Assembly (NCBI GenBank): GCA_905215645.1
Contig: CAJMQS010000038.1
Coordinates: forward strand, 1 to 19,475
Length of the DNA stretch: 19,475 nt
Direction: 5' to 3'
Origin: an uncultured bacterium
GTDB lineage: Bacteria; Bacillota; Negativicutes; Acidaminococcales; Acidaminococcaceae
The notes under the pieces were generated by a model. That model did not search any database, was not told the DNA's origin, and saw only the letters and a list, made by a program, of their open reading frames with translations. This document shows, one piece after another, positions 13,828 through 19,475 of this stretch (positions are counted from its first letter, which is position 1; every line of letters starts with the position of its first letter). A program made the translations under genes and the position numbers.

Positions 13828-15572
13828 GCTTCAGCTGCCTCCTCTCCCCGTCCCCGATGGACGATTTCGATGAACACGTCATCCATATTGGCATCGGGCA
13901 TCCCCAGATCCGCCCGGATCCGAGTGGGACTCCCCAGCACCAGGCACTTGCCCCGGTCCTGGATCATAATCCGGTCACAGTATTCCGCTTCTTCCATGAA
14001 ATGGGTGGTGATGATGATGGTGACTCCCCGGCAGGCCAGATCGGTGATCTGCCGCCAGAACATCCGCCGGGCCAGAGGGTCGATACCGCTGGTGGGTTCG
14101 TCCAGGAACAGGATCTCCGGTTCCTGGAGCAGGGCACAGGCCATGGACAGTCGCTGTTTGTACCCTCCCGGCAGGTCTCCAGCATTGTGTTCTTCCTGGC
14201 CTACCAGCTGGAACTCCTCCATGACCTCCTGGATCCGCTTTTTCAGCTTCTGGGGCGGCAGTCCGTAGATGCCTCCGTAGAACTGGAGATTTTCCAGCAC
14301 GCTGAGCTTGCTGTACAGGGAGAATTTCTGGGACACATAGCCAATCTTGGCCCGTGCCTGGGTCCGGGCCGTCCGCAGGTTCTCTCCGGCCACGCTCAGG
14401 ACCCCGCTGGTAGCAGGCAGCAGGCCGCAGAGCATCCGGAAGGTGGTAGTCTTCCCGGCCCCGTTGGGCCCCAGGAGTCCGAACACTTCCCCTTTGTGGA
14501 CCTCAAAGGAGGTATGGGACACCGCCGTAAAATCTCCGAATTTCTTCACCAGGTCCTTGACGATGATGCTCACATCATTTTTGGTGGGGTCGGAAGGCAC
14601 CTTGTCCAGAGGCGCCAGGGGGATCCGTTTTTCCTCCATATTGGCCGCCTGGTGGAGGAGGATCATGAACCCGTCCTCCACCCGGGGCGTTACCGCCCTA
14701 GGCACCAGGTTCCACCGTTCCAAAGCCGGCAGGGCCGTTCCCGGATGGGCAGCGATATAGCGCACTGTCCCGCTCTGGGGTACCGCATCGATGATTTCCT
14801 CCTTGTCATCCAACAGCGCCCCCTGGAGCACCCGGTAGGGCAGCCCTTCCGGCGGATTCACTTCAAAACATTTGTCCGCCGCCACCTGGCTAAGACCCTC
14901 CGGTGTCCCGTTGAACAGGGTGTTCCCCTCGTTGAGCACATAGACTTCATCGCACATGGCCGCTTCGTTCATGTAGGCGGTGCATACGATGACGCTGAGA
15001 TTCTCTTCCTGGACCATCTGGTTGATGATGATCCACAGGTCTTTCCGGGACAGAGGGTCCACCCCTACGGTAGGTTCATCCAGGAGCAGCAGATCCGGAG
15101 ACCGGACCAGGGTACAAGCCAGTCCTAGTTTCTGCTTCATGCCCCCGGACAGTTTCCCCGCCAGCCGCCCGGTGAAGGGGGCCAGCCCTGTCATGTCCAG
15201 CAATTTGGCGAAACGGGTTTTCCGCACATCATCCGGAACCCCATGGAGATCCGCATATAAATCCATGTTCTCCTGGATGGTCAGGTCTTCATAGAGGCCG
15301 AATTTCTGGGGCATATAACTGATCCGGGACTGGATTTCCGAAGCGTCCCTCACCGAATCCAGCCCCAGCACCTTCAGGCTCCCGCCGGTGGGGTCCATGA
15401 GCCCGCAGATCAGCCGCATGGTGGTGGTCTTCCCGGCCCCGTCCGGGCCGATCAGGGCTGTCATCTTCCCTTTTTTCGCCTTGAAATCGATCTCTTTCAG
15501 CGCATGGGCCTTTCCCTGCTTGTCATCAAAGAGTTTGTCCAGCTTATCAGCCTGGACCACCCATTCAGTCAT
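13824..15572 (-). CDS. ABC transporter, fused double ATPase (YbhF-like)
   Basis: The 582-residue protein contains two ATPase domains in one chain. Domain 1 has Walker A GPDGAGKTT (42-50), signature LSGGMKQK (141-148) and Walker B LLLLDEP, but its H-loop reads CTAYMNEA with Ala199 in place of His. Domain 2 has Walker A GPNGAGKTTT (368-377), signature LPGGYKQR (467-474), Walker B ILFLDEP and a normal H-loop His524 (TTHFMEEA). The two ATP sites are therefore unequal, which I believe is usual in this family. It overlaps the HlyD gene by 8 bases and the first permease by 4. Confidence 0.96.
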   Translation of the reverse strand: MTEWVVQADKLDKLFDDKQGKAHALKEIDFKAKKGKMTALIGPDGAGKTTTMRLICGLMDPTGGSLKVLGLDSVRDASEIQSRISYMPQKFGLYEDLTIQENMDLYADLHGVPDDVRKTRFAKLLDMTGLAPFTGRLAGKLSGGMKQKLGLACTLVRSPDLLLLDEPTVGVDPLSRKDLWIIINQMVQEENLSVIVCTAYMNEAAMCDEVYVLNEGNTLFNGTPEGLSQVAADKCFEVNPPEGLPYRVLQGALLDDKEEIIDAVPQSGTVRYIAAHPGTALPALERWNLVPRAVTPRVEDGFMILLHQAANMEEKRIPLAPLDKVPSDPTKNDVSIIVKDLVKKFGDFTAVSHTSFEVHKGEVFGLLGPNGAGKTTTFRMLCGLLPATSGVLSVAGENLRTARTQARAKIGYVSQKFSLYSKLSVLENLQFYGGIYGLPPQKLKKRIQEVMEEFQLVGQEEHNAGDLPGGYKQRLSMACALLQEPEILFLDEPTSGIDPLARRMFWRQITDLACRGVTIIITTHFMEEAEYCDRIMIQDRGKCLVLGSPTRIRADLGMPDANMDDVFIEIVHRGRGEEAAEA

Positions 15573-16605
15573 GGCTCTGCTCCGTATCGATCTTCACGGT
15601 GGCGGGCATCCCCATCCGCAGCACATTGTCAGGGTCGGTCACATACACCCGGACTTCGTACAGCAGGGAGGTACGCAGCTCCGTGGTCTGGACCGTCTTG
15701 GGAGTGAATTCCGCCGTGGAAGAAATATAGCCGATCTGGCCTTCGATGGGATCCTTGGGATGGCTGTCCGTATAGATTTTCGCTTTCATCCCTTCGTAGA
15801 TCCGCCCCAGGTCTTTTTCACTGACATAGACCCGGACCCACTTTTTGTCGTTCAGGGACAGTTTGAACACCGGTTTCTGGGGAGAAGCCATATCCCCCAC
15901 TTCCAGCAGCCGGGAACGGATGACCCCGTCCGCCGGAGCCTTGAGTTCCGCCTGGCTCAGCAGGTAATCGATGTGTTTGGCATCTTCTTGGAGGGCTTTC
16001 AGCTGTGCCTCTCCGCCGGCCACATCTTCATCCCGGGGACCGGCCTGGGCCTTTTCATATTCCTGCTGGGCCGCTTCCGCCTGGGCCGCCGTTACATCCA
16101 CCTTAGTCCGGGCCGCATCCCGGTCCTGTTTGCTGACGGATTTTCCGTTGGAAGAAGCAAAGGCGTTCTCCACCCGGCCCAGATCCTGCCGGGCCTGGTC
16201 TGCCTGAGCCGCCGCCTCATCGGCCTTGGCCCGGGCCGCCTCCAGATCTTCCGCCCGGGTGCCGTTGTGGAGCTTGTCAACCACACTCTGCTGGGCAGCG
16301 ATCTGGGCCTGGAGCTTGCTCTTCTTGATTTTCAGTTCTTCCGTATCCAGTCGGGCCAGTACTTGTCCCTTCTTTACCTTGTCTCCTTCTTCCACCAGTT
16401 CTTCCGCGATCCGGTCGCTTTCCCGGAAGGCCACCGCCACTTCCCGGACATCCACATTCCCGTAAAGGGTCAGCTGCCGAGCGGCTTTTTTTGCCTGGTA
16501 CTGCTGGTATCCATAGCCTCCCAGACCGCAAGCCACAGCCACCACTGCCACCAGGGTCGCCAGTTTCTTTTTGTCCTGTAAAAGGTTTTCCCAGAATGCC
16601 ATCAT
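15565..16605 (-). CDS. HlyD-family membrane fusion protein (YbhG-like)
   Basis: The 346-residue periplasmic adaptor has an N-terminal membrane anchor (about residues 13-32). A split lipoyl-like barrel follows (YGNVDVREVAVAF; LKAPADGVIRS), then a long Ala/Gln/Lys-rich coiled coil (about 100-215) and a beta-barrel domain. The hairpin should reach up to the TolC channel while the base docks on the permeases. Its ATG overlaps the TolC stop (ATGA), with GGGAAGG upstream. The second ATG, one codon later, is an alternative start. It is typical of a tripartite exporter in a two-membrane cell. Confidence 0.95.
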   Translation of the reverse strand: MMAFWENLLQDKKKLATLVAVVAVACGLGGYGYQQYQAKKAARQLTLYGNVDVREVAVAFRESDRIAEELVEEGDKVKKGQVLARLDTEELKIKKSKLQAQIAAQQSVVDKLHNGTRAEDLEAARAKADEAAAQADQARQDLGRVENAFASSNGKSVSKQDRDAARTKVDVTAAQAEAAQQEYEKAQAGPRDEDVAGGEAQLKALQEDAKHIDYLLSQAELKAPADGVIRSRLLEVGDMASPQKPVFKLSLNDKKWVRVYVSEKDLGRIYEGMKAKIYTDSHPKDPIEGQIGYISSTAEFTPKTVQTTELRTSLLYEVRVYVTDPDNVLRMGMPATVKIDTEQSHD

Positions 16606-18131
16606 TTATCCTTCCCTTCTGCCCTGCTGATTTCCGCCTGTTCCGCATCAGAAAGCGGCTGCCAGCCGCCGCCCAGGGCCTTGTACAGGTGGATCAGGTC
16701 TGCCAGTTCCTGGCCCCGGCTGCGGTTTTCCTGCCGTTTCATGGTGAGCAGGGTCCGTTCGCTGTCCAATACCGGCTGATAATCGCTGAGTCCCGCCTGG
16801 AACCGGTTTTCCGCCAGGTCGAAAGCCCCCTGGGCATTGTCCACCCCGGCGGTGAGCTTGTCTTTCCGTTCCTTTTCCTGGACGATGCCGGTCATGGCGT
16901 CCTGGACTTCCCCGGCCGCCTTCAGCACTGTGTTTTCATACTGGGCCTGGTATTCTTTGGCCCGTGCATCCTGCAGCTTCACATTCTGCCGCAGCTGTCC
17001 CCCGTGGAACAGGGGGAAGGTGAAAGAAGGGGCAATGGCGAAGGAATGAGCGCCGGAACCGAACAGGTTCCCCCCTCCAAGGGTGATGAGCCCCAGGAAC
17101 CCTTCCAGGGTGAACCGGGGCTTCAGTTCCGCCCGTGCCTCTTTGGTCCGGGCGATCTGGGCTTCCAGCCGCTCTTCCGCCGCCTGGATATCCGGCCGCT
17201 GGCGCATCAGGTTGGCGGGAATGGCATGATACAATTCCGGATCGATTTCCGGCAGATCTTCTGGATCCAGCAAGTCATTGAGCTGGCCCGGTTCCGTTCC
17301 CGTCAAGATGGACAGCCGGGTGAGAGTTTCCTGGATGGACTGCCGGGTCCGAGGGATTTCCGCCCGGGTGTTCTGTTCCTGGGTCCGCATGGCTTCCAGG
17401 GGATAACCGCTGATCAGTCCCGCATTGTAATTGGTCTGGAGCAGGTCCGCCTTTTCCCCTTCCAGGGCCGCATGCCGTTCCAAGAGATCCAGATCCTGCT
17501 GGAGAGTCCGGAGGGACACATAGTTGAGGGCTGTTTCCGTACTGAGGGTGACCCAGGTGCTGTACAGAGCCGCATGCTGGGCCGCCAGATTGTGGGCGGC
17601 ACTCTGCTTCTTGGCTTTCAGCCGGCCGAAGAAATCCGGCTCCCAAGATGCATCGATGCCCAGCCCGGCCACGGAAGAATTGCGGTTGGGCGGGTTGATC
17701 ATCCCCGGGTAGGGACTCATGTCGCTGATTTTGTCGTTGACTCCCTGGGGAGCTTCATAGCGCCCGTAGGTACCTCCCAGATTCAGCCAAGGCAGAGCTT
17801 CCCCTTTGCTGATGCCCAACTGGGCCCGTGCCTCTTCCACCCGGGCCTGGGCCGCCTGGAGGTCCCGGTTGTTTTTCAGAGAAAGTTCAATCAGGGCGTC
17901 CAGTTTGGGATCCTGGAAAGTCTTCCACCAGTCCGCCAGCTGTTCCTCACTGAGACTGGCCTCCGGTGTGGCCTTGTCATAAGCCGCCGGCTGTTTCTGG
18001 GCCAGTTCCGTCCAGGAGGGCATCTTCACCGCCTTGGGCTGGGGATCCTTCTTCCCGGCCAGAGCCGGCTGCAGCATCCCCGGTGCCAGGGTCAGGGACA
18101 GCCCCACCACCACAGGTTTCCACCATTTCAT
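16602..18131 (-). CDS. TolC/NodT-type outer-membrane efflux channel
   Basis: The 509-residue protein has a signal peptide (MKWWKPVVVG..., cleavage after ALA at about residue 25) and two outer-membrane efflux repeats rich in Ala/Glu/Gln coiled coil. Family motifs include DWWKTFQDPKLDALI, SWEPDFFGRL, LMRQRPDIQAAE and a C-terminal YKALGGGW. There is no lipobox cysteine, unlike many NodT proteins, so it is probably not lipidated. The ATG at 18131 was preferred to two earlier ones because GGGAG is 8 bases upstream and it starts the signal peptide. It is first in the exporter operon, and it shows that the host has an outer membrane. Confidence 0.95.
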   Translation of the reverse strand: MKWWKPVVVGLSLTLAPGMLQPALAGKKDPQPKAVKMPSWTELAQKQPAAYDKATPEASLSEEQLADWWKTFQDPKLDALIELSLKNNRDLQAAQARVEEARAQLGISKGEALPWLNLGGTYGRYEAPQGVNDKISDMSPYPGMINPPNRNSSVAGLGIDASWEPDFFGRLKAKKQSAAHNLAAQHAALYSTWVTLSTETALNYVSLRTLQQDLDLLERHAALEGEKADLLQTNYNAGLISGYPLEAMRTQEQNTRAEIPRTRQSIQETLTRLSILTGTEPGQLNDLLDPEDLPEIDPELYHAIPANLMRQRPDIQAAEERLEAQIARTKEARAELKPRFTLEGFLGLITLGGGNLFGSGAHSFAIAPSFTFPLFHGGQLRQNVKLQDARAKEYQAQYENTVLKAAGEVQDAMTGIVQEKERKDKLTAGVDNAQGAFDLAENRFQAGLSDYQPVLDSERTLLTMKRQENRSRGQELADLIHLYKALGGGWQPLSDAEQAEISRAEGKDK

Positions 18132-18159
18132 GGTCATCGCTCCCATCTGTACCAGTAAA

Positions 18160-18183
18160 ATAATTATTCGTTTGATTAATTAT
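18160..18183. promoter_or_regulatory. Candidate operator at the exporter transcription start
   Basis: ATAATTA and TAATTAT are perfect inverted copies 10 bases apart. They start right at the predicted +1 (about 18183) and run into the leader of the exporter operon. That position suits a repressor site. The regulator is not in this window. Confidence 0.55.
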
Positions 18184-18189
18184 ACCCTC

Positions 18190-18218
18190 ATTATAGCCCA
18201 AAACCGGGCCGGTGGCAA
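18190..18218 (-). promoter_or_regulatory. Exporter operon promoter
   Basis: TTGCCA (18213-18218) and a perfect TATAAT (18190-18195) stand 17 bases apart on the minus strand. This is a strong sigma-A/sigma-70 type promoter, with the TolC start codon about 50 bases downstream of +1. Confidence 0.85.
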
Positions 18219-18235
18219 GATGGAGAAAAAAATGG

Positions 18236-18264
18236 TTGCACAAAACAGAGAGATTTGTTATACT
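18236..18264 (+). promoter_or_regulatory. Promoter of the DUF3793-flavodoxin unit
   Basis: TATACT (18259-18264), a 5-of-6 match to the -10 box, lies 17 bases after TTGCAC, a weaker -35. The predicted start near 18271 falls on the dyad at 18270-18289. The promoter is divergent from that of the exporter, with 17 bases between their -35 boxes. Confidence 0.65.
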
Positions 18265-18269
18265 TCGTT

Positions 18270-18289
18270 TAGTTAGTAATTGCTAACTA
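18270..18289. promoter_or_regulatory. Near-perfect 20-bp palindrome, candidate operator
   Basis: TAGTTAGTAATTGCTAACTA is self-complementary except for one base pair near the middle. It covers the predicted +1 of the DUF3793 unit, so a bound repressor would block initiation. Its TTAG/CTAA halves recall DtxR-type metal-regulator boxes, but the half-site spacing differs, so that link is only a suggestion. Confidence 0.6.
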
Positions 18290-18292
18290 TTT

Positions 18293-18328
18293 TGGCTGGT
18301 ATTTTTCGAAACACAGCCATTTTTCTTT
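18293..18328 (+). terminator. Terminator-like hairpin in the DUF3793 leader
   Basis: TGGCTG and CAGCCA pair, with an imperfect inner TTT/AAA helix capped by TTCG. TTTTTCTTT follows. It lies inside the leader, 45 bases before the start codon, so it would act as an attenuator if it works. Confidence 0.5.
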
Positions 18329-18329
18329 G

Positions 18330-18352
18330 GTTAGCGATTAGCTATAACTAAC
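18330..18352. promoter_or_regulatory. Second GTTAG/CTAAC pair
   Basis: GTTAG (18330-18334) and CTAAC (18348-18352) repeat the half-sites of the palindrome at 18270-18289, here 13 bases apart. A TATAAC hexamer lies between them and could be a second, weaker -10 box. This may be a lower-affinity site for the same regulator. Confidence 0.4.
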
Positions 18353-18372
18353 TTATTTAAGGAGGCTCCACC

Positions 18373-18936
18373 ATGACCATCACCCTGGAAACCGAACTGG
18401 TGCGCCAGTGCGCGCCTACCCTGGCCGGTCTCAAAGCCGCCAGCCTGTTCCGCTTCGTTTTCCGTCCTGGAGACAGTCCCTTTGCCCAAATCGCAGAGAT
18501 CCGGCGCAGCCTGGAACCCAAGGAAATCCGCCTGGAAGTGCTCAGTTACGACTGTATCCGGCAGAGTGCCCTCCTGTATGTATACCGCCCCCACCGGCTC
18601 AGCATCCTTCTCCAGGATCCGGAAAGCAGTTCCTTCCTGAAACGCCAGGGCTATGTGGGGTCCTCCTGTCAGGAGATTTTGGACCAAATGGCCCTGCGCC
18701 TGGCACGGAGGGACCCCTTCCCCCACGAAATCGGCATCCTGCTGGACTATCCTCTGGAAGATGTGAAGGCCTATATGGCCTCCCCCCGGGACAAAGGTGT
18801 TTGTTCCGGGTGCTGGAAGGCCTATGGAAACCGGGAACGGGCTGCCTGTTATTTTGCCAAATGCCAGAAATGCACCCGGATCTATTGGCGCTGCTACTGC
18901 GCCGGTACTCCCCTAAGCAGGCTGGCGGTGGCTTAA
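18373..18936 (+). CDS. DUF3793 family protein
   Basis: The 187-residue protein matches the DUF3793 family of anaerobic Firmicutes by eye. It has the N-terminal CAPTLAGLKAASLF, the central FPHEIGILLDYPLEDVKAYM and a cysteine-rich end (CSGCWKAYG, AKCQKCTRIYWRCYCAG). There is no signal peptide or membrane segment. Its function is not known. The clustered cysteines suggest metal or redox chemistry, but no standard site can be named. AAGGAGG stands 7 bases before the ATG. Flavodoxin follows after 47 bases, and the two probably share a transcript. Confidence 0.85.
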   Translation: MTITLETELVRQCAPTLAGLKAASLFRFVFRPGDSPFAQIAEIRRSLEPKEIRLEVLSYDCIRQSALLYVYRPHRLSILLQDPESSSFLKRQGYVGSSCQEILDQMALRLARRDPFPHEIGILLDYPLEDVKAYMASPRDKGVCSGCWKAYGNRERAACYFAKCQKCTRIYWRCYCAGTPLSRLAVA

Positions 18937-18951
18937 ATAAAAAGTTTGTCA

Positions 18952-18966
18952 GCCGGCGTGGCCGGC
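18952..18966. repeat. Small hairpin between DUF3793 and flavodoxin genes
   Basis: GCCGGC-GTG-GCCGGC forms a 6-bp, GC-only stem in the 47-base gap, just before the flavodoxin ribosome site. With no T-run it is not a terminator. It may tune processing or relative expression. Confidence 0.5.
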
Positions 18967-18983
18967 AGAAAGGATGGATCACA

Positions 18984-19406
18984 ATGAGCAAAATCGCAGT
19001 AGTATTCTGGAGCGGGACCGGCAACACGGAAGCCATGGCCAAGGCCGTGGAAGAAGGAGCTAAAGGAAAAGGAGCTGAAGTGGTGGAATACAACGCTTCC
19101 GCCTTTTCCGCCGGCGAAGTGGGAAATTTCGATGCCATCGCCTTCGGCTGCCCGGCCATGGGCGCAGAAGTCCTGGAAGAAGGAGAATTCCAGCCCATGT
19201 GGGATGATGTAAAGGGCAGCCTGAAGGGCAAGAAGATCGCCCTGTTCGGTTCCTACGGCTGGGGCAGCGGAGAATGGATGGACAACTGGAAGGCGGAAGC
19301 CGAAGGGGAAGGAGCCGTCCTAGCCGCCGATCCGGTCATGGCTAATAATGCTCCGGATGACACAGCTCTGGCCCAATGCAAAGCACTGGGAGAAGCGTTG
19401 GCGTAA
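18984..19406 (+). CDS. Short-chain flavodoxin
   Basis: The 140-residue FMN protein is a soluble one-electron carrier that can stand in for ferredoxin when iron is scarce. The phosphate loop is WSGTGNTEAMA (9-19). The first isoalloxazine loop is GCPAMGAEVLEEGEF, and the second is GSYGWGSGEWMDNW with its stacking Tyr/Trp. These match the Megasphaera elsdenii/Clostridium type closely. The frame is open far upstream across DUF3793, but the ATG at 18984 with AAAGGA upstream gives the standard start MSKIAVVFWSG and normal length. Confidence 0.97.
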   Translation: MSKIAVVFWSGTGNTEAMAKAVEEGAKGKGAEVVEYNASAFSAGEVGNFDAIAFGCPAMGAEVLEEGEFQPMWDDVKGSLKGKKIALFGSYGWGSGEWMDNWKAEAEGEGAVLAADPVMANNAPDDTALAQCKALGEALA

Positions 19407-19415
19407 AGAGAAAGA

Positions 19416-19447
19416 GGGGAGTGTTGCACGTTGTGTGCAACACCCCC
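19416..19447 (+). repeat. Conserved intergenic hairpin, copy 3 (after flavodoxin)
   Basis: GTGTTGCAC (19421-19429) pairs perfectly with GTGCAACAC (19435-19443) around GTTGT. The stem is extended by GGGG/CCCC across one bulged A. It begins 10 bases after the flavodoxin stop. The core GTTGCAC and the G/C-run ends match the hairpins at 92-134 and 10402-10450. No T-run follows. Confidence 0.78.
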
Positions 19448-19455
19448 AAGCTGTA

Positions 19456-19472
19456 GAGCCGCATAGCGGCTC
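19456..19472. repeat. 7-bp inverted repeat at the window edge
   Basis: GAGCCGC and GCGGCTC flank ATA, a few bases after the hairpin that follows flavodoxin. Its role cannot be judged because the window ends 3 bases later. Confidence 0.5.
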
Positions 19473-19475
19473 AAG

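Noticed and set aside
14974..14979. Loss of the H-loop histidine in ATPase domain 1 as a sign of decay
   Set aside because: All other motifs are intact, and relatives of YbhF, as I recall, also read TAYM-EA here. It is more likely a family trait of one unequal ATP site.
15565..15572. Out-of-frame overlap of the HlyD and ATPase genes as a possible frameshift
   Set aside because: Both proteins are complete, with normal ends and starts. An 8-base overlap is ordinary translational coupling.
16491..18158. Long open frame (555 codons) on the plus strand opposite the TolC gene
   Set aside because: It is antisense to a clear outer-membrane channel and has no family motif. GC-rich third positions remove stop codons on the opposite strand. 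The same reasoning removes the long plus-strand frames at 860-2302, 4087-5217, 5150-6670, 8224-9474, 13857-15128 and 15388-16581.
18408..18983. Upstream extension of the flavodoxin frame
   Set aside because: It overlaps the DUF3793 gene in another frame and reads as Pro/Arg-rich nonsense. The flavodoxin family starts at the ATG at 18984.

Overview
The window looks like chromosome from a diderm, moderately GC-rich Firmicute of the class Negativicutes. Three things point there. A T-box riboswitch drives a Firmicute-style trp operon. A TolC-type outer-membrane channel with a signal peptide shows that an outer membrane exists. The flavodoxin closely resembles the Megasphaera elsdenii type (motif GSYGWGSGEWMD). 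An Acidaminococcus-like host is my guess; the genus is not proven from this sequence.

Region 1 (1-7025, minus strand) is a complete tryptophan operon, trpE-G-D-C-F-B-A, with nearly every gene pair overlapping or close together. It is read from a consensus promoter (6997-7025) through a T-box leader whose specifier codon reads UGG (Trp). A T-box terminator follows, and then a second, unexplained terminator-like hairpin just before trpE.

Region 2 (7037-10403, minus strand) starts at a promoter near 10380. It encodes two membrane-anchored zinc-ribbon proteins (one with an extracytoplasmic OB-like domain, one with an SH3b domain), an L,D-transpeptidase, two AT-richer hypothetical genes and a small GNAT acetyltransferase. 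The first three look like a cell-envelope module.

Region 3 (10402-18218, minus strand) is a complete tripartite exporter in the order TolC-HlyD-dual ATPase-permease-permease, laid out like E. coli ybhGFSR but with its own outer-membrane channel. An M20 metallopeptidase follows 37 bases downstream and is probably in the same transcript. The operon has a strong promoter with a dyad at its predicted +1.

Region 4 (18236-19475, plus strand) is divergent from the exporter. It has a promoter, two GTTAG/CTAAC dyads and a terminator-like leader hairpin, followed by a DUF3793 protein and a short-chain flavodoxin.

A sequence-conserved hairpin (stem core GTTGCAC, extended to GTTGCACGTG in two copies) lies just after the last gene of three separate transcription units (92-134, 10402-10450, 19416-19447). 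It looks like a dispersed repeat family that also serves as, or sits at, transcription ends. This and the zinc-ribbon/L,D-transpeptidase module are the most unusual items. No rRNA, tRNA, CRISPR array, phage gene or insertion sequence was seen.
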